A stretch of 40,000 nucleotides of DNA from Coriobacteriia bacterium (GTDB taxonomy: Bacteria; Actinomycetota; Coriobacteriia; WRKU01; JAENWW01), in contig JAENWW010000006.1 in the NCBI GenBank assembly GCA_016649875.1, positions 1 through 40,000 on the forward strand, in the 5' to 3' direction. The position numbers and the translations under genes are program-made. The notes beneath the pieces were generated by a model, which was given only the letters and a program-made list of their open reading frames with translations, had not been told where the DNA came from and did no database searches. Below, piece by piece: positions 15,622-24,357 of the stretch (position 1 is the stretch's first letter; each line of letters opens with the position of its first letter).

Positions 15622-16563
15622 ATGAGTGGATATGAGAACTACTACTACCCTTCGGTCGTAAGGAACGTATCGGTCGCAGGCTATGTGTGGGGTCTTGATG
15701 AGGAGCGCAAACCTGCGGCCATTGTGCAAATTTCTCACGGGATGGCCGAGCACATGGCACGCTACGACGGGTTCGCCCGTTTTCTCAATCGTCATGGAAT
15801 TCTCGTCGTCGGCAAAGATCACGTGGGGCACGGTTTGACCGCACCTGAACTCGCAGATTGCGGATATTTCGGGCCGATAAACTATCAAAATATTTTGATA
15901 GCCGACATGCATACTCAACAAAAAGAAATGCAGGCGCGTTACCCCGGCGTCCCCTATTTTTTGTTCGGACACTCGATGGGATCGTTTTTGGTGCGTGAAT
16001 ATATTACGATTTACGGAAAAGAGCTTTCGGGAGCTGTCATCTGCGGATCGGGAGATACGAGCAAAGTGGCGATCAGCGGTGCGCGCGCTCTCGTTGACAT
16101 TCTCGCGCTCGTTCGTGGGCAACGATACCGTTCGTCGTTCATAAACAATCTCATGTTCGGCTCTTTCAACAAACGCATAGAAAATCCGCGCACGAAATTC
16201 GACTGGCTTTCTCGCGACGAGAAGATAGTCGATGCGTATATAGCAGATGAAAAATGCGGTTTCCTCTTTACGCTCAACGGCTTTGCGCACATGTTGCTCA
16301 ATATAGCGCGGGTCTCGTTACCGCAGGCGTTTGACGAGACCCCGAAGAGTCTGCCCCTCCTCCTCATCTCCGGTGGACAGGACCCGACCGGTGATTACGG
16401 CCGGGCACTCGATTCTTTGATGAAGAAGTACAAACGAGCCGGCCTCGCCGATGTCGAGGGCAAGCTTTATCCCGAGGACCGACATGAGCTGCTCAACGAA
16501 CTTAATGCCGAGGTCGTTATGTCAGACATCGTATCTTGGATTGAAAGGCATTGCGATGAGTAA
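15622..16563 (+). CDS. Alpha/beta hydrolase, monoacylglycerol lipase / lysophospholipase-like
   Basis: The 313-residue protein has the serine aminopeptidase S33 / monoacylglycerol lipase build: QISHGMAEHMARYDGFARFL near the N-terminus, then the nucleophile elbow GHSMGS with Ser118. The acid Asp254 lies in ISGGQDP and the base His288 in EDRHELLNE, completing the triad. There is no signal peptide, so it should be cytoplasmic. GAGGTGA precedes ATG 15622. Its last eight bases overlap the start of glpK, so the two are translated together. The pairing suggests release of glycerol from monoacylglycerols or lysolipids, which is inference from context; other esters are possible substrates. Confidence 0.85.
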   Translation: MSGYENYYYPSVVRNVSVAGYVWGLDEERKPAAIVQISHGMAEHMARYDGFARFLNRHGILVVGKDHVGHGLTAPELADCGYFGPINYQNILIADMHTQQKEMQARYPGVPYFLFGHSMGSFLVREYITIYGKELSGAVICGSGDTSKVAISGARALVDILALVRGQRYRSSFINNLMFGSFNKRIENPRTKFDWLSRDEKIVDAYIADEKCGFLFTLNGFAHMLLNIARVSLPQAFDETPKSLPLLLISGGQDPTGDYGRALDSLMKKYKRAGLADVEGKLYPEDRHELLNELNAEVVMSDIVSWIERHCDE

Positions 16564-18037
16564 GCGCTACGTCGCGGCGCTCGATCAGGGAACGGCTTCG
16601 TCTCGGTGCATCATTTTCAATGAGCTCGGGCACATTGTGAGCAGTGCTCAACAAGACATAGAATGCACATATCAAAAGCCGGGGTGGGTACAGCAGGATG
16701 CGACCGATATTTGGGCGAGTCAAGTGGGCGTCATGGCTCGTGCGCTCACGCAGGCAAAGCTCGATGTGGCAGATATTGCAGCGGTGGGTATCGCAAATCA
16801 GCGCGAGACGACGATTGTGTGGGACAAGAGCACCGGTATTCCCGTCTATGATGCGATTGTGTGGCAGTGCCGTAGGAGCGCGGACTTCATCGATTCGCTT
16901 AAGCGGGCCGGTCTGGAAGAAACCATTCGTGATAAGACAGGTCTTGTGCTCGATCCATACTTCAGCGCAAGCAAAATCGATTGGATTCTTTCCAATGTCG
17001 ACGGCGCGCGCGAAAGAGCTGTGGCCGGCGAATTACTGTTCGGGACGGTGGACACGTGGCTGATTTGGAATCTCACCAACGGTAAGGTGCACGCCACCGA
17101 TTATACGAATGCCTCTCGCACGATGCTGTTCAACATCCACTCCCTCCGGTGGGACGAAGAACTCCTCGCCATTTTCGATATTCCGCGCTCGATGCTGCCG
17201 GAGGTGCGCGTTTCAAGTGGCGATTTCGGGGTAATCGACAATCCGCATATCGGCCGGGGCATCCCCATCGCCGGTGTTGCGGGAGACCAGCAGGCGGCGC
17301 TTTTCGGTCAGTGCTGTTTCAATCCCGGAGAGGCGAAAAGCACCTACGGAACCGGGTGTTTCATGCTCATGAATACCGGTCGCGAGCCGGTTGCTTCAAA
17401 GCACGGTCTACTGACCACCATCGCATATTCGGATGAAACGGGTGTGACCTACGCGCTGGAAGGGTCGATATTCAACGCGGGGTCTGCCATCAATTGGCTG
17501 CGCGACGGTTTACGCCTCGTCCGCAGCGCCGAAGAGACTTCGGCAATCGCGAGTAGCGTGCCCGATACGCGCGGATGTTACGTCGTGACGGCGTTTAACG
17601 GGCTGGGCGCCCCCTACTGGAATAAGAATGCACGCGGTGCAATCGTGGGCCTTACGCAAAGCGTGACGAACAAACACGTGGTGCGCGCGACGCTGGAGTC
17701 GCTGTGCTATCAAGTCAACGATGTTCTTCGCGCCATGGAACAGGACTCCCGAGTGAGTTTGAAACTTCTCCGTGTCGACGGCGGGGTGAGCAGAAACGAT
17801 TTCTGTATGCAGTTTCAGGCCGACATCCTCGGTCGTGAGGTCCACAGACCGGCAATAAGCGAGCTCACTGCGCTCGGGGCCGCTTTCATGGCGGGCCTGA
17901 AGGTGGGGATCTGGAACGATGTCACCGATCTTCCCGAATGTAGAGGGGACATCACGACGTATTCTTCGCATATGGCGGAGGAAACGCGCGCCGCGCTTGT
18001 TGCCGGTTGGGAAGATGCACTCGCGCGCGTACAGTAG
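16556..18037 (+). CDS. glpK: Glycerol kinase
   Basis: FGGY-family kinase making glycerol-3-phosphate from glycerol and ATP. The 493 residues begin KRYVAALDQGTASSRCIIF, the phosphate-binding loop of the family. ETTIVWDKSTG follows, with GVAGDQQAALFGQ in the middle and LLRVDGGVSRNDFCMQFQAD near the C-terminus. ATG 16556 overlaps the hydrolase gene by 8 bases and has GAAAGG upstream. The earlier in-frame codons would extend the protein beyond the family start. No glpF, glpD or glpO gene is adjacent, so uptake and oxidation must be encoded elsewhere. Confidence 0.95.
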   Translation: MSKRYVAALDQGTASSRCIIFNELGHIVSSAQQDIECTYQKPGWVQQDATDIWASQVGVMARALTQAKLDVADIAAVGIANQRETTIVWDKSTGIPVYDAIVWQCRRSADFIDSLKRAGLEETIRDKTGLVLDPYFSASKIDWILSNVDGARERAVAGELLFGTVDTWLIWNLTNGKVHATDYTNASRTMLFNIHSLRWDEELLAIFDIPRSMLPEVRVSSGDFGVIDNPHIGRGIPIAGVAGDQQAALFGQCCFNPGEAKSTYGTGCFMLMNTGREPVASKHGLLTTIAYSDETGVTYALEGSIFNAGSAINWLRDGLRLVRSAEETSAIASSVPDTRGCYVVTAFNGLGAPYWNKNARGAIVGLTQSVTNKHVVRATLESLCYQVNDVLRAMEQDSRVSLKLLRVDGGVSRNDFCMQFQADILGREVHRPAISELTALGAAFMAGLKVGIWNDVTDLPECRGDITTYSSHMAEETRAALVAGWEDALARVQ

Positions 18038-18078
18038 CTTCCTTTGCGCACCGCACTCTGTTCGTGCGACGCAGTATC

Positions 18079-18107
18079 TTGCGTGTCAAATGATAAACGA
18101 GTAAACT
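18079..18107 (+). promoter_or_regulatory. Promoter of the pheST T-box leader
   Basis: TTGCGT (18079-18084), a 17-base spacer and TAAACT (18102-18107) place a start near 18114, just before the T-box stem I. Confidence 0.6.
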
Positions 18108-18113
18108 GATTCT

Positions 18114-18366
18114 TCAATGCGATGACAGAGAAGATGCCGCGTTGCATACTTTCGTCTTCAGAGAAGAATCCACTTTACGGCTGCGATGGGTTCGGCGAAA
18201 AAAGACACGGCTGTTCACCTTTCGAGCGTTTAATCACATGCTTTAAGTGAGTCGGTGTGCACGATATCGGCTAACTGAGGTGGTACCGCGGGAATCTAAG
18301 ATTTCTCGTCCTCAGATTTTTACGAACAGTAAATCTAAGGAACGATGGACTTGGGTTCCTTTTTTT
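18114..18366 (+). promoter_or_regulatory. T-box riboswitch upstream of pheS (specifier UUC, Phe)
   Basis: The conserved T-box sequence AACTGAGGTGGTACCGCGG occupies 18273-18291. Its TGGT can pair with the ACCA end of uncharged tRNA-Phe. A stem I region with AGAGAAG begins near 18124. The likely specifier is TTC at 18214-18216, followed by ACC as is common, matching phenylalanine. A terminator hairpin stands at 18337-18366. In the known mechanism, uncharged tRNA stabilises an antiterminator and lets transcription proceed into pheST. Confidence 0.9.
18337..18366 (+). terminator. T-box-controlled terminator
   Basis: AAGGAAC pairs with GTTCCTT across an 11-base loop, followed by a T-run, 19 bases before pheS. 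Confidence 0.85.
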
Positions 18367-18384
18367 GATGAAAGGGCTGACGGA

Positions 18385-19446
18385 ATGAGTATTTTGGCAC
18401 AGTTGGAAGAACTGCGGACAGAGGGCCTGGGCGCCATCGCCGGTGCGGCCGATACCTCAGAGCTCGACGGCGTTCGAGTCGCCTATCTCGGAAAAAAGGG
18501 TTCGTTGACTTCGATTTTGCGCGGACTCGGTGGGCTTTCGCCGCAAGATCGTCCTGCAGTCGGAAAAGTGTCCAATGAGGTGTGTACACAACTCGAAGAT
18601 GCGCTCGATGCGCGTAAAGGGCAACTGAAAGCCGATGAGCTCGGAACGAAAATCTCTGCCGAGCGCCTCGACATCACCCTTCCGGGGCGGAATCATCCCA
18701 TCGGAAGCCAACATTTGATCAATGCAATCGCCGGCGAAATCGTCGAGATTTTCACTGGCATCGGCTATCGCGTGGTCGAGGGGCCCGAAGTCGAGCTCGA
18801 ATATTACAACTTCACCGCACTCAATCACGAGCCGCAACATCCGGCCCGTAGCGCCAGCGATACATTCTATGTTCGCGATCTCTCCGGAGACGAGTGCACG
18901 AGCCCCGAGCCGAGCGACGTGCTCATGCGTACGCAGACAAGCCCCGTTCAGGTGCGCTCGATGGAAAAGCAGGACCCTCCTCTGTATATATTGTCACCGG
19001 GGAAGGTATACCGCCGCGATGTCGCAGATCCCAGCCATTTGCCGCAGTTCACGCAAGTCGAGGGGTTGGTCGTCGATGAGGGGATCACCTTCGCCGACCT
19101 AAAAGGGACACTCGATCACTTCGTCCGTGAGATGTTCGGTCCCGACCGAAAGACTCGTTTTCGTCCGCACTTTTTCCCGTTCACCGAGCCGAGCGCCGAG
19201 GTGGATGTGTCGTGTGGAATCTGCGGTGGGAAAGGCTGCAGGTTTTGCAAAAACACCGGATGGCTCGAAATTCTGGGGTGCGGTATGGTCGATCCGAACG
19301 TCTACGGCTTCGTCGGAATCGATGTGGAGAAATATTCCGGCTTCGCATTCGGCATGGGCGTGGAGCGCATCGCGGCGCTCAAATACAACATCCCCGATTT
19401 GCGAATGCTGATCGAAGGGGATATGCGGTTCCTGCGTCAATTCTAG
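18385..19446 (+). CDS. pheS: Phenylalanyl-tRNA synthetase alpha subunit
   Basis: Catalytic class II subunit of the alpha2-beta2 enzyme. The 353 residues start with an N-terminal coiled-coil segment, then RVAYLGKKGSLTSIL. The core has NFTALNHEPQHPAR, the motif-2 region KVYRRDVADPSHLPQFTQVEG and motif 3 GFAFGMGVERIAAL. The zinc-ribbon-like CGICGGKGCRFCKNTGW insertion occurs in many bacterial PheS proteins. ATG 18385 has AAAGGG eight bases upstream; longer in-frame readings would run through the T-box. Phenylalanine supply controls it through the leader. Confidence 0.96.
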   Translation: MSILAQLEELRTEGLGAIAGAADTSELDGVRVAYLGKKGSLTSILRGLGGLSPQDRPAVGKVSNEVCTQLEDALDARKGQLKADELGTKISAERLDITLPGRNHPIGSQHLINAIAGEIVEIFTGIGYRVVEGPEVELEYYNFTALNHEPQHPARSASDTFYVRDLSGDECTSPEPSDVLMRTQTSPVQVRSMEKQDPPLYILSPGKVYRRDVADPSHLPQFTQVEGLVVDEGITFADLKGTLDHFVREMFGPDRKTRFRPHFFPFTEPSAEVDVSCGICGGKGCRFCKNTGWLEILGCGMVDPNVYGFVGIDVEKYSGFAFGMGVERIAALKYNIPDLRMLIEGDMRFLRQF

Positions 19447-19499
19447 TGTGATCGATGGTGCCGTCGAATGTGTGCGACGGCTTTGAAAGGACAAGATTC

Positions 19500-21935
19500 A
19501 TGCGCGTATCAATGAAATGGCTTAAAGAACTGTTGCCGACTCCTCTTCTCGATGAGATCCCGCTCGTCGACCTTTTGTCGCGTCTCGATATGAGTGGAAC
19601 CGCCGTCGAAGGCTACGAGATCACTGGCACCGAGCTACCGGGCGTTGTCATCGGTTCGATTTTGACGAAGGTCGCGCACCCCGAGGCCGACAAGCTCTGG
19701 GTGTGCCAAGTCGATGTCGGCGATGCCGAGCCGGTGCAAATCGTGTGCGGCGCGCAGAATTTCGAGGCGGGCGACAAAGTTCCCGTGGCCACCGTCGGTG
19801 CGGTGCTTCCCGGTGATTTCATTATCAAGAAGGCGAAACTGCGCGGGGAAGTTTCGATGGGCATGAACTGTTCGGCCAAAGAGTTGGGCGTCGGTTCGGG
19901 GGCAGACGGCCTTATGATTTTGCCGGCGGATGCGCCGGTCGGTGTGTCGTTTGCTTCTTGGTACGGACAAAGCGATACCATCCTCGATCTCGAAATCACG
20001 CCGAACCGCCCCGACTGTCTTTCCATGGTCGGTGTGGCGCGCGAAATAGGCGCGGTACTCGATGTGGAGCCGGCACCTGTCCCACAAAGCCGTCCGAAAG
20101 AGGAAGAGTGCTCGATTCATGACCTCGTCTCGGTTCATGTCGAGGATGCGGATCTGTGTCCTCGCTATGCCGCACGTGTAATCCGCGGAGTGAAAATAGG
20201 CCCTTCTCCGGAGTGGTTGAGCGCTCGTGTCGAGGCGGCCGGGGCACGCTCTTTGAATAATGTCGTCGATGTGACGAACTATATTTTGTTCGAGCTCGGG
20301 CAGCCTTTGCATGCGTTCGATAGGGGGAAACTCGCCAAAGACGCCGAGGGCAATGTGCATGTTACGGTGCGTCGCGCAACCGAGGGCGAAAAGCTCACGA
20401 CGCTTGATGGCATCGAACGTACGCTCACGATAGAAAACCTCGTTATCGCCGACACTGCAGGTGCTTCGTGCCTCGCCGGCGTCATGGGCGGAGAGCACAG
20501 CGAGGTCGAGGAGGATACGGTTGATATTTTCCTCGAATCCGCCGTATTCGATTCCGCGAATATCTCGCGTACGTCTCGCAAGCTCGCATTGATTTCGGAA
20601 TCATCGCTGCGCTTCGAGCGCGGTGTGGACAAGACGAACTCGATTGCAGCGCTCGATCGCGCCGCAGCGCTTATCGTGCAAGTAGCCGGCGGCACGGTGG
20701 CGGCCGGCTACATCGATGAATACGGACGCGTTCACGAAGAAGTCGTTCTCACCCTTCACGCCGAGAAACTCGACGGACTGCTCGGCATCCATATCGAACT
20801 GAGCGAAGCGGCAGCCATTCTGTCGCGCCTCGGATTTGCGACCGAAAATCTCGGTTCAAAGTTGCGTGTCGTCGTGCCGCCCTATCGTCTCGACGTCACC
20901 CGCGAGGTCGATCTCGTCGAAGAAGTTTTACGCATGTGGGGCATGGAGCGCGTCGAAGCGACGCTTCCTGCGGGACGCGGCCGTATCGGCGGACTCACGC
21001 GAGAGCAGAAGTTGCACAATCGAATAGGACAGACACTTCGCGCGTGCGGTCTCAATGAGACGATGACGTATCCGTTCAGTGACCCGCTCGATCTTGAGAA
21101 AATCGAATACTCGTTCGAGGATGATGAACAGGTCGTCGAATTGCACAATCCGATGTCGAGTGAACAAGCCGTTTTGCGCCCGACGCTTATCGCCGGCCTT
21201 CTCGATGTCGTGTCCTCAAATCAACATCACGGCGTGAAAAATATCGCCCTTTATGAAATGGGGAAGCAGTTCAAAACAGCTTCCGGTCGTAAAACTCCCA
21301 AAGAGCGCGAAGTCGCTTTGGGGATATTATCGGGTTCTTGGAATGAGATCGAGTGGAATCAGCCGCAAAGTGCGCTTGATTTTTTCGATGCGAAGGGAAT
21401 TCTTGAAAACGTCGCTCGCGAACTCTGCGTCGATCGCATGAGATTCTCGCAAGGGGCTCGGCCGTGGCTTCAGCCGGGAAGAAGCGCCGAGATTCTTCTC
21501 GGAAAAGACTCCATCGGTTGGATCGGAGAAATTCATCCGCTCGTCGCAGAAAAGTTCGAGATTGAAAATACCGTCATCGCTTTCGAGTTCGACGTGGCCA
21601 AGTTCATCAAAGCGTCGAAGTCTTCTCGTGATTTTGTGACGCCTCCGCGTTTTCCCGCTCTCGAACTCGACATCGCGCTCATCGTCGATGATGAAGTGAG
21701 CGCGCAATCCATCGAACACCGTATCGCCTCTTTGGGAAAGAAATCTTCTCTCGAGTTGGTGCGTCTGTTCGACGTATATCGCGGTAAAGGGATAGAGACC
21801 GGCAAGAAGTCTCTCGCTTACAAGTTGGCATATCGCGCCGATGACAGGACTCTGACTGCGGAAGAGGTCGAAAAAGTGCACGGGAAAATACTGGAACGCC
21901 TTGAGAAGGAAACCGGTGCGACGCTTCGCGCTTAA
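19500..21935 (+). CDS. pheT: Phenylalanyl-tRNA synthetase beta subunit
   Basis: Structural and editing subunit of PheRS. The 811 residues show the N-terminal start MRVSMKWLKELLP and an EMAP-type tRNA-binding domain (about 40-155, with HPEADKLWVCQVDVG). The B3/4 editing domain begins after EITPNRPDCLSMVGVARE. The B5 domain and catalytic-like core include DLVEEVLRMWG, and the C-terminal FDX-ACB anticodon-binding domain is in about the last 95 residues. ATG 19500 is supported by GAAAGGA about ten bases upstream. It lies 53 bases after pheS in the same T-box operon. No clear terminator follows before the arginine promoter. Confidence 0.95.
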   Translation: MRVSMKWLKELLPTPLLDEIPLVDLLSRLDMSGTAVEGYEITGTELPGVVIGSILTKVAHPEADKLWVCQVDVGDAEPVQIVCGAQNFEAGDKVPVATVGAVLPGDFIIKKAKLRGEVSMGMNCSAKELGVGSGADGLMILPADAPVGVSFASWYGQSDTILDLEITPNRPDCLSMVGVAREIGAVLDVEPAPVPQSRPKEEECSIHDLVSVHVEDADLCPRYAARVIRGVKIGPSPEWLSARVEAAGARSLNNVVDVTNYILFELGQPLHAFDRGKLAKDAEGNVHVTVRRATEGEKLTTLDGIERTLTIENLVIADTAGASCLAGVMGGEHSEVEEDTVDIFLESAVFDSANISRTSRKLALISESSLRFERGVDKTNSIAALDRAAALIVQVAGGTVAAGYIDEYGRVHEEVVLTLHAEKLDGLLGIHIELSEAAAILSRLGFATENLGSKLRVVVPPYRLDVTREVDLVEEVLRMWGMERVEATLPAGRGRIGGLTREQKLHNRIGQTLRACGLNETMTYPFSDPLDLEKIEYSFEDDEQVVELHNPMSSEQAVLRPTLIAGLLDVVSSNQHHGVKNIALYEMGKQFKTASGRKTPKEREVALGILSGSWNEIEWNQPQSALDFFDAKGILENVARELCVDRMRFSQGARPWLQPGRSAEILLGKDSIGWIGEIHPLVAEKFEIENTVIAFEFDVAKFIKASKSSRDFVTPPRFPALELDIALIVDDEVSAQSIEHRIASLGKKSSLELVRLFDVYRGKGIETGKKSLAYKLAYRADDRTLTAEEVEKVHGKILERLEKETGATLRA

Positions 21936-21945
21936 TAGCGATATA

Positions 21946-21991
21946 TGAATATCTAGATAAAAATTACTAGTTCTAGTGAATATATATTGTA
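21946..21991 (+). promoter_or_regulatory. Tandem ARG boxes (ArgR operators) upstream of argC
   Basis: TGAATATCTAGATAA at 21946-21960 and TGAATATATATTGTA at 21977-21991 both resemble ARG boxes, whose consensus has TGAAT and ATTCA half-sites around A/T bases. Their starts are 31 bp apart, three helical turns, fitting one ArgR hexamer over two boxes. The second overlaps the -35 of the argC promoter, so arginine-bound ArgR should repress the operon. Confidence 0.6.
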
Positions 21992-22014
21992 TTTTATGCT
22001 AAACAGTGTATATT
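21987..22014 (+). promoter_or_regulatory. Promoter of the arginine operon
   Basis: TTGTAT (21987-21992), 16 bases, and TATATT (22009-22014). A start near 22021 leaves a short leader ahead of the argC ribosome binding site. Confidence 0.6.
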
Positions 22015-22038
22015 ATGGATGATATCACTGGAGGCGTA

Positions 22039-23109
22039 ATGAAAAACATGACGAGCAGTACATCAAGCATTCGAGTCGGTGTGGTGGGCGCGACAGGGTA
22101 TGCGGGTGTCGAACTCGTGTCTCTCGTGTGCTCCCATCCCGATATGGAACTCGTGTGCGCCGCATCATCTTCGCAGGCGGGCAGCCTGCTGTCCTCGATA
22201 TATCCGCGCCTCACCGCGCTCGGTCGCGATATCACCCTCTGCGGTGTCGAGGAACTTCTTTCCTTCGATCTCGACCTTGTATTCCTTGCAGTTCCCCATA
22301 CGACTTCGATGGAACTCGTGCCGCAGGTGCTCGCGCGGGGTGCGCGCGTCGTCGATCTTTCTGCCGATTACCGCATAAAAGATGCCGCTCTCTATGAGGC
22401 ATATTATCACGTACCCCACACACATAAGGCGCTTCTCGCCTCGGCGGTTTACGGTCTGCCGGAACTGAATAAGGAAAAGATAGTCACAGCGAAACTCGTC
22501 GCCAACCCGGGATGCTATCCCACTGCGACGGCGCTCGGCGCCATTCCGCTTCTCGAAAAAGGAATCGGGAGTAAGACTCCGCTCATCGTAGATGCGAAGT
22601 CGGGGGTGACAGGAGCCGGGAGAACGCCCAACGAAACCACGCATTTTTGTAATGCGGATGAGTCGCTCAAGGCGTATAAGCCCTGCGTACACCCGCATAT
22701 TCCGGAGATCGAGCAAACGCTTTCTCTGGTTGCCGGCTCACCGGTACAGGTTACGTTCGTTCCGCATCTCGCGCCGTATAAACGTGGTCTTCTCTCGAGC
22801 ATATATCTCTTTTCCGATGTAGACAGCCCGTCGATCGAAGAACTTTTCGACCTGTTTGTCCGACGATATGAAGATGAGCCCTTCGTCTACGTGTGCCCGC
22901 CGCCGTCGATGCCCGATGTTGCCACGGTCGCTTGTACCAATCAAGCGCATATCGGCATAGCAAAAGACGAGCGTACCGGTGTCATCACCGTTTCGACGGC
23001 AATCGACAATCTCGGTAAAGGCGCGGCATCGCAAGCCGTCCAATGTGCAAACCTCATGTTCGGATTCGACGAGACCGCAGGTTTGGTCTCGATTCAAGGA
23101 GTGGTTTAG
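22039..23109 (+). CDS. argC: N-acetyl-gamma-glutamyl-phosphate reductase
   Basis: Third step of arginine synthesis, an NADPH-dependent reduction of N-acetylglutamyl phosphate to the semialdehyde. The 356 residues have the Rossmann start VGVVGATGYAGVELV and catalytic Cys159 in NPGCYPTAT. HPHIPEIEQ and FVPHLAPYKRGL support the substrate domain. ATG 22039 has GGAGG four to nine bases upstream; an earlier start would overlap the promoter. It is the first gene of the operon, and argJ begins directly after its stop. Confidence 0.96.
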   Translation: MKNMTSSTSSIRVGVVGATGYAGVELVSLVCSHPDMELVCAASSSQAGSLLSSIYPRLTALGRDITLCGVEELLSFDLDLVFLAVPHTTSMELVPQVLARGARVVDLSADYRIKDAALYEAYYHVPHTHKALLASAVYGLPELNKEKIVTAKLVANPGCYPTATALGAIPLLEKGIGSKTPLIVDAKSGVTGAGRTPNETTHFCNADESLKAYKPCVHPHIPEIEQTLSLVAGSPVQVTFVPHLAPYKRGLLSSIYLFSDVDSPSIEELFDLFVRRYEDEPFVYVCPPPSMPDVATVACTNQAHIGIAKDERTGVITVSTAIDNLGKGAASQAVQCANLMFGFDETAGLVSIQGVV

Positions 23110-24354
23110 GTGGATGTTCTGCCTGTAAAAGGATTTAAGGCGGGGGCTCTGGCTTCCGGACTCAGGAAGCACGGGAGACTCGACCTCGCATTGATATATG
23201 CGGATGAACCCGTCGCGTGCGCAGGTATTTTTACGCAGAGCCGTGTCGTGGCTGCGCCGGTCACCCTTTCGCGCGAGCATGTCTCCCATCACAAAACACG
23301 CGGTTTCATCGTCAACTCCGGTAACGCAAATGCATGCACGGGCGCAGTCGGTATGAAAACGGCGCACGAGATTTGCCGTGCGTATGCCCGGGTGCTTTCC
23401 GCCGATGAATCCGATATCTTATGTGCATCGACCGGCGTCATAGGCGTCGCCCTCGATGGTGACAAGGTTACTTCTCGAGCCGTTGAGCTCGTGGAAATCG
23501 GGACCGCCGACTCCTGCGGACTCGAGAATTTCGCGCAGGCGATCATGACCACCGATACTTCATCGAAGATATGTTCGAAAACGTTTTCTTATGCGGGGCA
23601 TACGTGTACCGTCACAGGAATCGCCAAGGGAAGCGGTATGATCAAGCCGAATATGGCCACGATGATCGGCGTTTTGCTGACCGATGCGCCGCTTTCCGGA
23701 GCGATGTGCGAAAAGATACTGTACACGGTATCGCAGCCGACGTTTAATTCGGTGACAGTCGACGGTGACACGTCCACCAATGACACACTTATTTGCATGG
23801 CGAGCGCCGCTGTGGCCGCGCCTTGCATCGGCGCTGAAGACGATGACGGGTACGAACAAGCGGTGCAGGCTTTTTTCGAAGTGTCCGATAAACTCGCGAA
23901 GAAGATCGCGTCCGATGGCGAGGGCGCGACGAAAGAAATCGAAATCATCGTGACGGGTGCTCGTACGAGTGAGGATGCGCGTCAAGTCGCTTTCACCATC
24001 GCGGAGTCTCCTCTCGTTAAAACCGCCGTGTTTGGCAGCGACGCGAACTGGGGCCGTGTCGCGATGGCCGCAGGCAGAGCCGGCGTCGTCTTCGATCAAA
24101 ACGACATGCGTATCGAATTCGCCGGAATTCCCGTATGTGAGAGAGGAACGGCGCTTCCCTTCGACGAAGAAGCGGCACTTGCGGCACTTAACAAGAGTGA
24201 AGTACAGATTCATATCGATCTCGGGGAGCGCGCCACGAGCGCATCCGACATCGAAAGTGCTCAGACTTGTTTCCCTCACCCGGGTGTCGCGCGCGTTTTG
24301 ACGTGCGACTTAACGTATGACTATGTTCGCATCAACGGCGAGTACAGGAGCTGA
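23110..24354 (+). CDS. argJ: Glutamate N-acetyltransferase (ornithine acetyltransferase), probably bifunctional
   Basis: Transfers the acetyl group from N-acetylornithine to glutamate, recycling it. Some members also use acetyl-CoA to make N-acetylglutamate. The 414-residue precursor has the self-cleavage site MATM, where Thr184 becomes the N-terminal nucleophile of the beta chain. VDGDTSTNDT and FGSDANWGR are also typical. GTG 23110 follows the argC stop without a gap, with AAGGAG in the end of argC. With no argA or argE in the cluster, a bifunctional enzyme is plausible, but activity on acetyl-CoA cannot be read from the sequence. Confidence 0.95.
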   Translation: MDVLPVKGFKAGALASGLRKHGRLDLALIYADEPVACAGIFTQSRVVAAPVTLSREHVSHHKTRGFIVNSGNANACTGAVGMKTAHEICRAYARVLSADESDILCASTGVIGVALDGDKVTSRAVELVEIGTADSCGLENFAQAIMTTDTSSKICSKTFSYAGHTCTVTGIAKGSGMIKPNMATMIGVLLTDAPLSGAMCEKILYTVSQPTFNSVTVDGDTSTNDTLICMASAAVAAPCIGAEDDDGYEQAVQAFFEVSDKLAKKIASDGEGATKEIEIIVTGARTSEDARQVAFTIAESPLVKTAVFGSDANWGRVAMAAGRAGVVFDQNDMRIEFAGIPVCERGTALPFDEEAALAALNKSEVQIHIDLGERATSASDIESAQTCFPHPGVARVLTCDLTYDYVRINGEYRS

Positions 24355-24357
24355 GTC

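Noticed and set aside
18042-18078. Hairpin CGCAC/GTGCG after glpK as a terminator
   Set aside because: No T-run follows the stem.
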